A stretch of 64,000 nt of DNA from Neolewinella antarctica (lineage in GTDB: Bacteria > Bacteroidota > Bacteroidia > Chitinophagales > Saprospiraceae), in assembly GCF_011927835.1 (NCBI RefSeq), contig NZ_JAATJH010000007.1, positions 1-64,000 on the forward strand. The letters are read 5' to 3'. This document shows, one piece after another, positions 56,213-64,000 of the stretch. A program made the translations under genes and the position numbers. The notes under the pieces are model-generated. The model searched no databases. It was not told where the DNA came from and saw only the letters and a list, made by a program, of their open reading frames with translations. Every line of letters begins with the position of its first letter. Position 1 is the first letter of the stretch.

Positions 56213-57052
56213 ATGAATGAGCACGGCGGTAATCAGGTAAGCATTTTGAAATTCCGAAACGGTAAGTTCACCCAACAGCCCGACGAACTCGCCCCCGAAA
56301 CCCCGCTCCAAATCCAACTACTCGGCACCAGCGACCACGCCCCAAAATCCGTCGCCATCACCATGCGCACCCCCGGTCGCGACGCCGACCTTGCTCTCGG
56401 CTTCCTATTCTCCGAAGGCATCCTACAGCACGCCGACCAAGTCCTGTCCGTCGAGCACCGCGACGCCGATACCGAAAGTGGCCAGAACACCCTCATCATC
56501 AAAACCGCCCCCGGCACTAGCGTCGATTGGGCACGTCTGGAACGCCACGGCTATACGTCAAGCAGTTGCGGCGTGTGCGGGAAGACCTCCCTGGAGCAAG
56601 TCCACGCCGCACTCCCATTCCCCGAACCGCTTGCACGTTGGAAAACATCTCCCGAGGTAATTATTGACGGCCCGGAGAAACTCCGCACCGCTCAGCAGAA
56701 CTTCGCCCGCACCGGAGGAATTCACGGCGTCGGGCTACTCAATCTCGCGGGAGAATTAGTCCACCACGCCGAAGACGTAGGTCGCCACAACGCCATGGAC
56801 AAAGTGATTGGCCATGCTTTCCGTGAGGGCTGGTTACCGCTCAACGAGCACTTGATCGTCCTGAGCGGCCGCGCTAGCTTTGAGTTGATTCAGAAAGCGG
56901 CAATGGCGGGCGTTCAGTTCGTGTTGTCCGTTGGTGCACCTTCGACCTTAGCCGTTTCGTTGGCGGAGGACCAGGGAATGACGCTTTGTGGTTTTGTGCG
57001 GGGTGGGGGCTTTAATTGTTATTGTGGGGTGGGGCGTGTTGAGATTACCTAG
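56213..57052 (+). CDS. fdhD: Formate dehydrogenase accessory sulfurtransferase FdhD
   Basis: Transfers sulfur from a cysteine desulfurase to the molybdenum cofactor of formate dehydrogenase. The ATG at 56213 gives 279 residues; the upstream frame is repeat sequence. The sulfur-carrying CxxC is in SSCGVCGKTSLEQV, and the conserved HGVGLLNLAGELVHHAEDVGRHNAMDKVIG and RASFELIQKAAMAG follow. No formate dehydrogenase or moa/moe gene is in the window. The last 8 bases overlap the opposing kinase-like gene. Confidence 0.95.
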   Translation: MNEHGGNQVSILKFRNGKFTQQPDELAPETPLQIQLLGTSDHAPKSVAITMRTPGRDADLALGFLFSEGILQHADQVLSVEHRDADTESGQNTLIIKTAPGTSVDWARLERHGYTSSSCGVCGKTSLEQVHAALPFPEPLARWKTSPEVIIDGPEKLRTAQQNFARTGGIHGVGLLNLAGELVHHAEDVGRHNAMDKVIGHAFREGWLPLNEHLIVLSGRASFELIQKAAMAGVQFVLSVGAPSTLAVSLAEDQGMTLCGFVRGGGFNCYCGVGRVEIT

Positions 57053-57569
57053 CGAGAAAATCTTTTTTGAAAATCTCAAATTCTTCCCATTCTCTTTCGA
57101 TGAAGCGTTTGAACATGCGCTCACTTACATCCGATTTTAGGACGCTTATTCCGACGTCAATGAGCCGTAACCCCGTTTGAGTAAGAATGATATTGTCATA
57201 CTTCAACCCCGGCGTGCCACTGGGTCGACATAAGTCACGATGCACAAATCCCGAATCGTGCAGCGCTTTTAATTCATCCTCGAATACATCTAGCCAGAGC
57301 AAACGTATTTGATCTTCATAAGCACGAAATTCCATAGGGTAAAGCCGTTCCATAACCAGCATATCCTCATTGAGATCTTCGTTGATATCCAGCCGAATAA
57401 ACCTGGCGCACAGATCATTGACTTGATTAGCAAACTTGAGCTTTGTCGCTTCGGACCCTATGTCAGATCTGGTGTCGTCACTAAAGAGTTTACCTACCTC
57501 GGTAGTAGAAAGCGCAATAACTACATTGTTCGCACCTGCGGAGAGCCTTCGTGGATATCTTTTAGCCAT
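57045..57569 (-). CDS. Compact protein-kinase-like protein
   Basis: A 174-residue protein with the key residues of the kinase fold in order: Lys27 (TEVGKLF), Glu40 (GSEATKL), hinge MERL, HRD at 110-112 (SGFVHRDL), Asn126 (KYDNIIL), and DVG at 138-140 (LRLIDVGI) in place of DFG. The gap between HRD and Asn is 14 residues rather than 5, so the catalytic loop is enlarged. At about two-thirds of a normal kinase domain it lacks much of the C-lobe. It is AT-richer than its neighbours, which hints at acquisition. The substrate is unknown. Both ends are crowded: an 8-base overlap with fdhD, and mqnC upstream at 31 bases. Confidence 0.72.
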   Translation of the reverse strand: MAKRYPRRLSAGANNVVIALSTTEVGKLFSDDTRSDIGSEATKLKFANQVNDLCARFIRLDINEDLNEDMLVMERLYPMEFRAYEDQIRLLWLDVFEDELKALHDSGFVHRDLCRPSGTPGLKYDNIILTQTGLRLIDVGISVLKSDVSERMFKRFIEREWEEFEIFKKDFLAR

Positions 57570-57600
57570 ATCATACTATACGTATTGACGAACCGCATTG

Positions 57601-58743
57601 TTAATCCACCAACAAAGCCTCCCGGTCCAGCACCTGCTGCCGCATGTGCTCCGGTAACTCCCGGTATTCGTACTGCTGCGTGCGGAGTTGCGGGCGGAAG
57701 CCGGCTTCCTTAATCGCTTCCTGAATGCCATCGGCCGTAAAGCGCCAGCGGGCACCGGCGGCGGAAACAACGTTCTCCTCAATCATGATGGAGCCGAAGT
57801 CATTCGCACCGGAGTGCAGACAAATCTGCGCGACCTGCTTACCGACCGTCAGCCAACTCGCCTGGATGTTGGTGACGTTGGGGAGCATGATGCGGCTCAG
57901 GGCGATCATGCGGATGTACTCGTCGCCGGTCACGGTGTTGCGAGCGCGTTTGATCTTTTTGAGAATGGTGTCTTCGTCCTGGAAGGGCCAGGGGATGAAG
58001 GCGAGGAAACCCTTAGCGTGGTCCGGCTTTTCGGACTGTACCTGGCGCATCCGCACGAGGTGGTCCATCCGTTCCCAGTTGGTTTCGATGTGACCGAACA
58101 TCATCGTGGCGGAGGTAGTGATGTCGAGTTGGTGGGCGGCGCGCATGACGTCGAGCCACTCTTCGCCACCGCATTTGCCCTTGGAGATCAGGCGGCGGAC
58201 GCGGTCGCTGAGGATCTCGGCACCGGCGCCGGGTAGGCTGTCGAGGCCGGATTCCTTAAGGGCCTTGAGGACATCGTAGTGGCTCATGCCTTCCAGCTTG
58301 GCTACGTGGGCGATCTCGGGTGGGCCGAGGGCGTGAAGCTTGAGCCGGGGGTAGAGGGCTTTTAGTTCGGAGAAGAGTTTGGTATAGTACTCTAGTCCGA
58401 GGTCGGGGTGGTGACCGCCCTGGAGGAGAAGCTGCTCGCCGCCGAGGGCGAAGGTTTCTTCGATTTTGGGTTTATACTCTTCGATGGTCGTTACGTAAGC
58501 CTCCGCATCGCCGGGGCGGCGGTAGAAGTTACAGAATTTACAGTTCGCGATACAGACGTTGGTGGTGTTGGAGTTTCGGTCGATAATCCAGGTGACGTCG
58601 TTGGCCGGAACAGACTGGAAACGTAGCTGGTTGGCGACGTACATTAGGTCGGCGGTGTCGGCGTTTTCGAGTAGCCAGACACCTTCTTCGGCGGTGAGCC
58701 ATTCACGGTGCAATCCTTTTTCGAGTAGTTCGGCGGTGTTCAT
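57601..58743 (-). CDS. mqnC: Cyclic dehypoxanthinyl futalosine synthase
   Basis: A 380-residue radical SAM enzyme of the futalosine route to menaquinone. The cluster cysteines are C64, C68 and C71 (TNVCIANCKFC). LLLQGGHHPDLGLEYY and PPEIAHVAKLEGMSH match MqnC better than MqnE. The C-terminal HxGANDFGSIMIEENVVSAAG is also family-typical. No other mqn gene is in the window. It implies menaquinone-based respiration. Confidence 0.93.
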   Translation of the reverse strand: MNTAELLEKGLHREWLTAEEGVWLLENADTADLMYVANQLRFQSVPANDVTWIIDRNSNTTNVCIANCKFCNFYRRPGDAEAYVTTIEEYKPKIEETFALGGEQLLLQGGHHPDLGLEYYTKLFSELKALYPRLKLHALGPPEIAHVAKLEGMSHYDVLKALKESGLDSLPGAGAEILSDRVRRLISKGKCGGEEWLDVMRAAHQLDITTSATMMFGHIETNWERMDHLVRMRQVQSEKPDHAKGFLAFIPWPFQDEDTILKKIKRARNTVTGDEYIRMIALSRIMLPNVTNIQASWLTVGKQVAQICLHSGANDFGSIMIEENVVSAAGARWRFTADGIQEAIKEAGFRPQLRTQQYEYRELPEHMRQQVLDREALLVD

Positions 58744-58749
58744 ATCACT

Positions 58750-58911
58750 AGAGCTTGTTGGGGAATTGGTTTTCTGACCGAGGACAGCTTATTTTTAGTC
58801 TGATCGAGTTCGGAAAATCACCTTATAACGGGTTATTAGTTGGTTTTCTGAATGAAGAGCAGGCTGGAAAGAAGCGTTCGTAGGTCGAACACTAATTCAC
58901 TAACAAGCTCT
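58750..58911. repeat. MITE-like 162-bp inverted-repeat element
   Basis: AGAGCTTGTTGGGGAATTGG (58750) and CTAATTCACTAACAAGCTCT (58892-58911) pair over 21 bases with four mismatches. TTGGTTTTCTGA recurs inside. There is no coding capacity. It starts seven bases upstream of the mqnC start codon and so replaces its promoter region. Confidence 0.65.
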
Positions 58912-59062
58912 CAGCTTGAGTATAAAGAACAGGTGGGCGGAAGGGTGGTTGTGGTTGGTTTCAGTTTTTTCTGAAAGTTTGAGTCTAGTTGTTCTGCAGT
59001 GCCTAATGAAGTACTCGTACAGTCCGGACGATAGTCATCGGCTTCTTTCCGGAATTTCCATT

Positions 59063-59079
59063 GTACCCGCGACCGCGCC
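59063..59079 (-). repeat. GC-rich dispersed core repeat abutting the gldD stop
   Basis: GTACCCGCGACCGCGCC ends on the third base of the gldD stop codon (TAG at 59081-59079). Confidence 0.7.
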
Positions 59080-59678
59080 TATTCTACCCACTCAAAGGTT
59101 TCTATTAAGCGAAAGATATCTTCCTTTACGAATTCCACCACCGGCGCGATGGAATCAGGCCGCACCTCGGTATCGAAGTAAAGGGCACCCCGGAGAAAGT
59201 GTGTGGTAGAGTCCGTCAAGAAAAACTGAAACGGGCTAGCCGCCGGCCCCGCAATGTCGAAAGCTACGCCGTGCACCCCGGCCTCACCCCGGTGGATCGC
59301 GACCTCCTGAATGTCACTCGCCCGGTCATTGTGCACGCCCACCAGCCCGAAGGCTTCGTCCAGCAAAGCCTCCCAAGTTTTTTCGGAGTCGATGGGGTAA
59401 TAGGAAAAGTGAATTGCTCCGTTCAGTTCTTTCGCCAAGTTGAGGTCGAACCAACAACTATCTGGCGGTGCCTTGTCAAAAAATAATTCCTCCCGCGTAA
59501 TTGTGGCGGACGTCGGTGCTTCAAAACTAAACTGACAATACTCCGTAGTGATCCGCTCGTAGGCCCGCTCCGGGAACATGATCCGGGGGTAAGAGCGCGG
59601 CTTCGGGACCGGCGGCACGTCATTACCACAGGCAGTAAAAAGTAAGCCGATGGTGAGAAAAAATAGCAAGAAGCGCAT
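59079..59678 (-). CDS. gldD: Gliding motility lipoprotein GldD
   Basis: A 199-residue lipoprotein. The ATG at 59678 gives a signal ending in LLFTAC. The family pattern is visible: CGNDVPPVPKPRSYPRIMFPERAY near the N-terminus, and later EVAIHRGEAGVHGVAFDIAGPAASPFQFFLTDSTTHFLRGALYF. GldD is needed for gliding and type IX secretion in Flavobacterium. It normally follows gldE, but here it is about 37 kb away and on the other strand. A core repeat touches its stop codon. Confidence 0.88.
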   Translation of the reverse strand: MRFLLFFLTIGLLFTACGNDVPPVPKPRSYPRIMFPERAYERITTEYCQFSFEAPTSATITREELFFDKAPPDSCWFDLNLAKELNGAIHFSYYPIDSEKTWEALLDEAFGLVGVHNDRASDIQEVAIHRGEAGVHGVAFDIAGPAASPFQFFLTDSTTHFLRGALYFDTEVRPDSIAPVVEFVKEDIFRLIETFEWVE

Positions 59679-59700
59679 AGACAAATTTGGCAAAAAACGA

Positions 59701-59840
59701 TTCACGATATTCGATGTTGCACCCTTTTTTCAAATTGAGCAAGCGCAGCTTGCGAATGGTAATCCTGATAGCTAACCGCCGAAGGCAGCATGGAGCTAAT
59801 CAAATATCGAGATTCGCATATCGCATATCGCATATCGATT
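59701..59840. repeat. Short tandem and inverted repeats (CATATCG units)
   Basis: Three head-to-tail CATATCG units (about 59816-59838) are preceded by AAATATCGAGATTCG. The other end of the gap has ACGATATTCGATG, the inverse form. The two ends probably form a palindromic element between gldD and the antiporter gene. Confidence 0.5.
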
Positions 59841-59843
59841 AAC

Positions 59844-61724
59844 CTAGGCTCCCGCCTTCAAAACTTCCGCCTGATCCTCCCCGGCGGGCTCAACAAGCGT
59901 ATTACCCAGATAAACTAGGCTATACCCGCCGTCATCGACGTTCAACCCCGACAAGTCGCGCGGAATAACGTGCAGCATCTCGTCCGGGAATTTGATGAAC
60001 AGCGGCACGATGCCTTGCTCCGCGTTAGCCTCGGCCATCAAGTCCAAAAACTGTTCCTGGTTGTACAACTCGCGCTCGTGCACCACCGAAACCTCCCGGT
60101 TAGCGTCGCTGAAGTTGATAAAATCGTCGGTGTAGCTAAAAATGTTTTCGTCGGACACCTGGTGGCGTTTCTTCAATTCGTCTACCGTGATGAGCCGGAA
60201 CGCTCCCCGCTCCCCGAAGATATCCGAGTAGCGAGAAAGCGCGTAGGAGTTGACCTCGTCACTACCCGTAAAGGCCATCATGTAACCGACATCCAGTAGT
60301 TCGTACTGCTCCGCCAGGTCAGTGTTGTAGATGTTGGCCACGATGCCCATAAGTCCTTTGTCCTCCGCTTTTTGGATGTTGCTGGCGTTACTGTCCACCA
60401 AGTAGACACTGCGCCCCCGCTCCTTAAGGTACTGGGCGATGGTGATCGAGAAATCAGTACTACCGAGGATGAGCACCCCGTTGGAAGTATCCTGAATAAC
60501 GCCGAGCAAGCGAGCGACCATCCGCGCCGTCGTAGCGTTCAACAGAACCGTGCCGAGCACGATCATAAATACCAGTGGCGTGATGTATTCCGCGTTCTCC
60601 ACTCCTTCTTCCGCAAGCGTCAGACCAAACAGGGACGCAATGCCGGCCGCGACGATGCCACGTGGGCCGACCCAGGAAATGAATAGTTTCTCGTTGGTAC
60701 TCAGTGAGCCACCAGCCGTGCTCGCAAAGACGCTCAAGGGCCGCAAAACCAGGGCGACTACGCCAAACAGGGCGATCGGCCGCCAGTCTTTGTAAAGTAG
60801 CTCCAGCTCGTCCAGGTTCATATTCGCGGCCAGCAGAATAAACAGAATCGAGATAAGGAGGACGCTCAAACTTTCTTTAAAAGACAGGATTTCCTTGATG
60901 CGCGGCACGTCGCGATTGGCCAGCACGAGACCCATCACTACCACCGCTAAAAGTCCGGATTCGTGCGCCAGCAGATCACTCGCCACAAAGACCATCAGTA
61001 CGTAGGCGAGGATGAAAACATTGAGCAGGTAGTGCGGGACGGCATCGTTTTTAATGATGTAGTACAGGGCCGTACCGGCCAGGAAGCCGAGCGTTCCTCC
61101 GTAGAGGATTATTTCTACGAAAGTCCCGAAAGCATGCCCGGTGAGCGCCATCCCACCCTCCGATGAGCGGATGAACTCAAAGACTAGTACAGCCACCAGC
61201 GCTCCGATGGGGTCAATCAAAATGCCCTCCCATTTTAGAACGGTCGAGACGTTCTTGTTCAGCGGAATATTCTGGAGGATCGGCGCGATCACCGTCGGGC
61301 CCGTCACGATAATTAGGCCGGCGAAGAGAAAGCTGATGCTCCACGTCAACTCCATAATGTAGTGCGCGGACAGGCCGGCACCGATAAAAGTGATGAAGCT
61401 ACCGAGGGAGATCAGGCGGATAATCGAGCGCTGGGTCTCGCGTATTTCCTTGAGTTTTAGCGTCAGGCCACCTTCGAAAAGGATGATGCCGATCGCCAGA
61501 GAAACAAAGTAGAAGAGGCTGCGACCGGGGAAAAGCCCCCTGCCCTCCGGGCCACCTTCGAAGATCGGGTTGATGAGTTTGTGCCCGTCGGCCGTCCAGA
61601 GCGTAGAGAGCGGCCCGACGAGGAGGCCGAACACGATCAGGGGCAGGATTGCGGGCACCTTTACCTTCCACGCGAGCCACTGCGCAAAAATTCCGAGGAC
61701 GATAATGCCGGCTAATTCTTCCAT
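59844..61724 (-). CDS. CPA-type sodium/proton antiporter with TrkA-like domain
   Basis: A 626-residue protein. The first about 400 residues are 12-13 membrane helices of the cation:proton antiporter family (FEGGLTLKLKEI, VTGPTVIAPILQ, EGILIDPIGALVAVLVFE with the ion-binding Asp, SWVGPRGIVAAGIASL). A Rossmann RCK_N domain follows (GVLILGSTDFSITIAQYLKERG), then a C-terminal ligand-binding region. It exchanges Na+ or K+ for H+ and is nucleotide-regulated. It fits a marine lifestyle together with the pyrophosphatase and TrkH. Confidence 0.93.
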   Translation of the reverse strand: MEELAGIIVLGIFAQWLAWKVKVPAILPLIVFGLLVGPLSTLWTADGHKLINPIFEGGPEGRGLFPGRSLFYFVSLAIGIILFEGGLTLKLKEIRETQRSIIRLISLGSFITFIGAGLSAHYIMELTWSISFLFAGLIIVTGPTVIAPILQNIPLNKNVSTVLKWEGILIDPIGALVAVLVFEFIRSSEGGMALTGHAFGTFVEIILYGGTLGFLAGTALYYIIKNDAVPHYLLNVFILAYVLMVFVASDLLAHESGLLAVVVMGLVLANRDVPRIKEILSFKESLSVLLISILFILLAANMNLDELELLYKDWRPIALFGVVALVLRPLSVFASTAGGSLSTNEKLFISWVGPRGIVAAGIASLFGLTLAEEGVENAEYITPLVFMIVLGTVLLNATTARMVARLLGVIQDTSNGVLILGSTDFSITIAQYLKERGRSVYLVDSNASNIQKAEDKGLMGIVANIYNTDLAEQYELLDVGYMMAFTGSDEVNSYALSRYSDIFGERGAFRLITVDELKKRHQVSDENIFSYTDDFINFSDANREVSVVHERELYNQEQFLDLMAEANAEQGIVPLFIKFPDEMLHVIPRDLSGLNVDDGGYSLVYLGNTLVEPAGEDQAEVLKAGA

Positions 61725-61828
61725 TTACGGAGGTGTTAGGGACGGGGGAGGGGACCCCGTGAAAATAGGCGCGGGCACCCTGATCCAGGATGTCCGCGCT
61801 TAGAAAAGGTATTTCGGAAGATACTGAA

Positions 61829-62140
61829 TTATCCGCCAAACATGCCGCCGAGGCCACCGGGCAGGATACTGTTCATCATATTGCCCGCTTGGCCCTGTTC
61901 GTACTCGGCCGCTTTTTCGAGGGCGCGGTTGGTGGCTACGACGATGAGGTCTTCGAGACCTTCGGCGTCTTCCAGGTCGATCTTGGTGGTGTCGATTTTG
62001 ACGTTGGTCACTTCGCGGGCACCCGTTACGCTGACGGTTACGGCACCGCCGCCGGCGTCTCCGTCGAATGATTTTTCGGCGAGTTGTTTGGCCATTTGTT
62101 CCTGCATTTGCTGCATTTGGCCCATCATATCTCCTAGCAT
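61829..62140 (-). CDS. Nucleoid-associated protein, YbaB/EbfC family
   Basis: A 103-residue DNA-binding protein that dimerises into a tweezer shape. MLGDMMGQMQQMQEQMAKQL opens the chain, then VTVSVTGAREVTNVKID and DLEDAEGLEDLIVVATNRALEKA. The end is Gly/Met-rich (LPGGLGGMFGG), as usual. It is not next to dnaX or recR, its common neighbours. It lies 104 bases upstream of the antiporter gene on the same strand. Confidence 0.92.
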   Translation of the reverse strand: MLGDMMGQMQQMQEQMAKQLAEKSFDGDAGGGAVTVSVTGAREVTNVKIDTTKIDLEDAEGLEDLIVVATNRALEKAAEYEQGQAGNMMNSILPGGLGGMFGG

Positions 62141-62199
62141 GGTTGTCTTTTTTAGTAGCTAGTAAAGCGAACGGGGCGGGATTTAGTTCGCGCTGTCGT

Positions 62200-62287
62200 A
62201 AGGTTGAGGGCATCCTGCCCGAACGTAACAGCGGCAGCTACTGCACCCCCGATAGCTATCGGGGTCGGGCAGGATGCCCTCAACCTT
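62200..62287. repeat. Palindromic dispersed repeat, copy 3 of 3, with perfect inner palindrome
   Basis: The outer arms GGTTGAGGGCATCCTGCCCG and CGGGCAGGATGCCCTCAACC match copies 1 and 2. The centre differs: CCCCGATAGCTATCGGGG at 62247-62264 is a perfect 18-base palindrome. It fills the divergent region between ybaB and the methylase gene. Confidence 0.85.
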
Positions 62288-62304
62288 TGGTACCTTCGGC
62301 CACA

Positions 62305-63006
62305 ATGAAAACCGGCAACCTCTACCTCCTCCCATCCCCCCTCGGTCCGGCCGCGCTGCACACCCTACCGGAAGCTACGCTTGCTACCATTTTGCCCATC
62401 CGTCATTTTGTACTAGAAACGGGAAAAGTTGGTCGGGCATTCCTGAAAGAAGCCGGCCTGCCCCTCCAGGAGTGCACTTACTACGAGCTCAACAAACGCA
62501 CGGAAAACCAGGACTTAGCCGAAATGCTGGAGCCGACCGTGCGCGGTGAACACGTCTGCCTGCTCAGCGACGCCGGCGCACCGGGCGTAGCGGACCCGGG
62601 GGCCAGGTTGGTCCTGCGCGCGCACCAGCAGGGCGTCCGGGTGGTCCCGCTCGTTGGCCCCAGTGCCATCCTATTAAGCATCATGGCGGCGGGGCTTAAC
62701 GGGCAGGCCTTTACGTTCAACGGTTACCTCAGCCCCAAGCGGAACCAACTCGCGCAGGATTTGAAACGACTGGAGAAGGAAAGCCGAAAGAACAAGTCCA
62801 CTCAACTATGGATCGAAGTGCCTTACCGAAATCAGGCAACCGTGGAAACGGCGCTGGCCAGTTTAAGCCCGGAAACACTCTTCTCCGTTGCCTGCGATTT
62901 GACGCTAGAGACGGAATACATCTTTACCGGGCGGGTGAAGGACTGGGACAAAGGGGTAGGGGCGGAATTACAAAAACGCCCCGCTATGTTTCTGCTGCTG
63001 GGCTAA
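62305..63006 (+). CDS. RsmI-like SAM-dependent methyltransferase (tetrapyrrole methylase family)
   Basis: A 233-residue enzyme. The ATG at 62305 is used because the upstream frame is repeat DNA. NLYLLPSPLG at the start, LLSDAGAPGVADPGARLV (SAM binding) and VPLVGPSAILLSIMAAGLNG follow the RsmI layout. RsmI proper methylates 16S rRNA C1402. This shorter Bacteroidota form, with NGYLSPKRNQL, is a paralogue whose target is not certain. Confidence 0.85.
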   Translation: MKTGNLYLLPSPLGPAALHTLPEATLATILPIRHFVLETGKVGRAFLKEAGLPLQECTYYELNKRTENQDLAEMLEPTVRGEHVCLLSDAGAPGVADPGARLVLRAHQQGVRVVPLVGPSAILLSIMAAGLNGQAFTFNGYLSPKRNQLAQDLKRLEKESRKNKSTQLWIEVPYRNQATVETALASLSPETLFSVACDLTLETEYIFTGRVKDWDKGVGAELQKRPAMFLLLG

Positions 63007-63090
63007 TTACCGGCCCGTTAAATCGACCGCAACCGGAGTAAACAACCCAACTCCCGGAATCTTCGTTGAGGTAGTTACAACCCCGTCGCC

Positions 63091-64000
63091 ATGTCCAAAA
63101 ACCCACCCGCTCACTCCACCAGTCATTCCGAAGCCGACCTACTCGCACTGCTTGCTTTACAACAAAAAGCACGCACCCGTCCCGACTTAGTCGGGACACA
63201 AAATGCTAAGGCGAGGAAAGCCAAACTGGATAAAATCGCGGCTTTTTTAGACAAGGAAGAAAACGTCCGCGCCCTGGTTGCCGCCCTCCACCAGGATTTC
63301 CGCAAGCCGGAAGTAGAAACGCTAAGTAGCGAACTAGGCGTCGTGCTGAGCCAGCTAAAATATATCCGCAAAAACCTCGGAAAGTGGATGAAGCCTAAGC
63401 GATTACCCGCCTCGATGGCGCTTTTCGGCATCAAATCCTACCTCCACCTGGAGCCCAAGGGCAGCGCGCTCATCATTGCCCCCTGGAACTACCCGTTCAA
63501 CCTTACAATCATCCCGCTGCTTTACGCGATCGCCGCCGGCTGCACGGCTATAGTGAAGCCCTCCGAAATGAGCCCGGCCACGACGGCGTTCATCCGCGCG
63601 ATGCTCGACGAGCTTTTTGACGAAAACGAAATCAAAGTCGTGACCGGTGAAGGCGACACCGCTGCTTTCCTGACGACGCTTCCCTTCGACCACATCTTCT
63701 TTACCGGAAGCCCCGCCGTCGGTAAGAAAGTGATGGCCGCCGCCGCGAAAAACCTGACCAGCGTCACGCTCGAACTCGGGGGTAAATCTCCGGCCGTGAT
63801 CGACGTGGGCGTCAACGAAAAGAAATCCGCCGCGAATTCTGTGTGGGGCAAGTTCTTTAACGCTGGCCAGACCTGCATTGCGCCAGATTACCTCCTCGTG
63901 CCGGAGTCGATGCAAACTAGCTACGTTAGCGAGTTGAAGGGGGCAATCGCGCGTTTTTACGGGGACGACCCGCAGCAATCCACGAGCCTCGCCCGGGTCA
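63091..64000 (+). CDS. Aldehyde dehydrogenase family protein (3' end outside window)
   Basis: The first about 303 residues of an NAD(P)-dependent aldehyde dehydrogenase, open to the window edge. Motifs: APWNYPFNLTIIPLLYAIAAG, VKPSEMSPAT, FFTGSPAVGKKVM, LELGGKSPAVID (general-base Glu) and NAGQTCIAPDYLLV (catalytic Cys). The N-terminus is about 25 residues longer than usual, and residues about 29-36 (RPDLVGT) come from an in-frame dispersed repeat (63173-63197). It looks like the class 3 group acting on medium-chain aldehydes, but the substrate is unproven. Confidence 0.92.
   Translation, partial: MSKNPPAHSTSHSEADLLALLALQQKARTRPDLVGTQNAKARKAKLDKIAAFLDKEENVRALVAALHQDFRKPEVETLSSELGVVLSQLKYIRKNLGKWMKPKRLPASMALFGIKSYLHLEPKGSALIIAPWNYPFNLTIIPLLYAIAAGCTAIVKPSEMSPATTAFIRAMLDELFDENEIKVVTGEGDTAAFLTTLPFDHIFFTGSPAVGKKVMAAAAKNLTSVTLELGGKSPAVIDVGVNEKKSAANSVWGKFFNAGQTCIAPDYLLVPESMQTSYVSELKGAIARFYGDDPQQSTSLARV
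63173..63197 (-). repeat. Truncated GC-rich dispersed repeat with palindromic module
   Basis: GCACCC followed by GTCCCGACTTAGTCGGGAC (63179-63197), an inverted repeat with a one-base centre. It encodes TRPDLVGT in the aldehyde dehydrogenase N-terminus. Confidence 0.78.

Overview
The window looks like a chromosomal segment from a GC-rich member of the Bacteroidota, most likely a marine Saprospiria (Lewinella-like) bacterium. Evidence: three gliding-motility genes (gldB, gldD, gldE), the mutY-ssb-gldE order typical of the phylum, Bacteroidota-only families (DUF4230, DUF2853, DUF7935-like), promoters of the TTG/TAnnTTTG type, futalosine-route menaquinone synthesis (mqnC), and an almost complete lack of purine-rich Shine-Dalgarno sites. 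No rRNA, tRNA, CRISPR array, prophage or intact insertion sequence was seen.

Layout. 0-9 kb: a lipoprotein, recG, an M48 lipoprotein protease, a class-A-beta-lactamase-like hydrolase, a TonB-domain protein and a helical-repeat protein. 9.3-10.9 kb: a gene-poor stretch with five tiny membrane proteins (21-64 residues). 11-21.5 kb: membrane pyrophosphatase, a methyltransferase, an A-type Fe-S carrier, an LptF/G permease, an ECF sigma factor and mutY-ssb-gldE. 22-29 kb: a large exported helical protein, ruvC, a flippase-like protein, DUF3108 and DUF4230 proteins, and purK. 29.3-35.7 kb: an accessory defence locus, with a helicase-nuclease (Res-like), a Fic protein with its own duplicated operator, and a beta-class adenine methyltransferase (Mod-like) carrying a stop at codon 6 and an AT-rich, probably exchanged, specificity region. 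36-48 kb: gyrB, an outer-membrane barrel protein, gldB, a 2OG-Fe(II) oxygenase, tatA, a DUF937 protein, rnhB and a MoxR-DUF4350-DUF4129-like operon. 48-64 kb: a GT-C-like membrane protein, an SDR enzyme, an M43 protease, trkH-trkA, an HD hydrolase, fdhD, a compact kinase-like protein, mqnC, gldD, a CPA-type antiporter, a YbaB protein, an RsmI-like methylase and the start of an aldehyde dehydrogenase.

The most unusual feature is the density of short dispersed repeats. A GC-rich core, GGCGCGGTCGCGGGTGC, occurs about 16-18 times in 64 kb. Several copies carry an extra ~32 bp module holding the palindrome GTCCCGACTnAGTCGGGAC. Copies lie between genes, exactly at gene 3' ends, and in frame inside protein linkers. 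Three copies of a second palindromic family (GGTTGAGGGCATCCTGCCCG) and several MITE-like inverted repeats are also present. Ion and cell-envelope genes (pyrophosphatase, TrkH/TrkA, Na+/H+ antiporter, LptF/G, TatA) fit a marine cell that runs partly on ion gradients.
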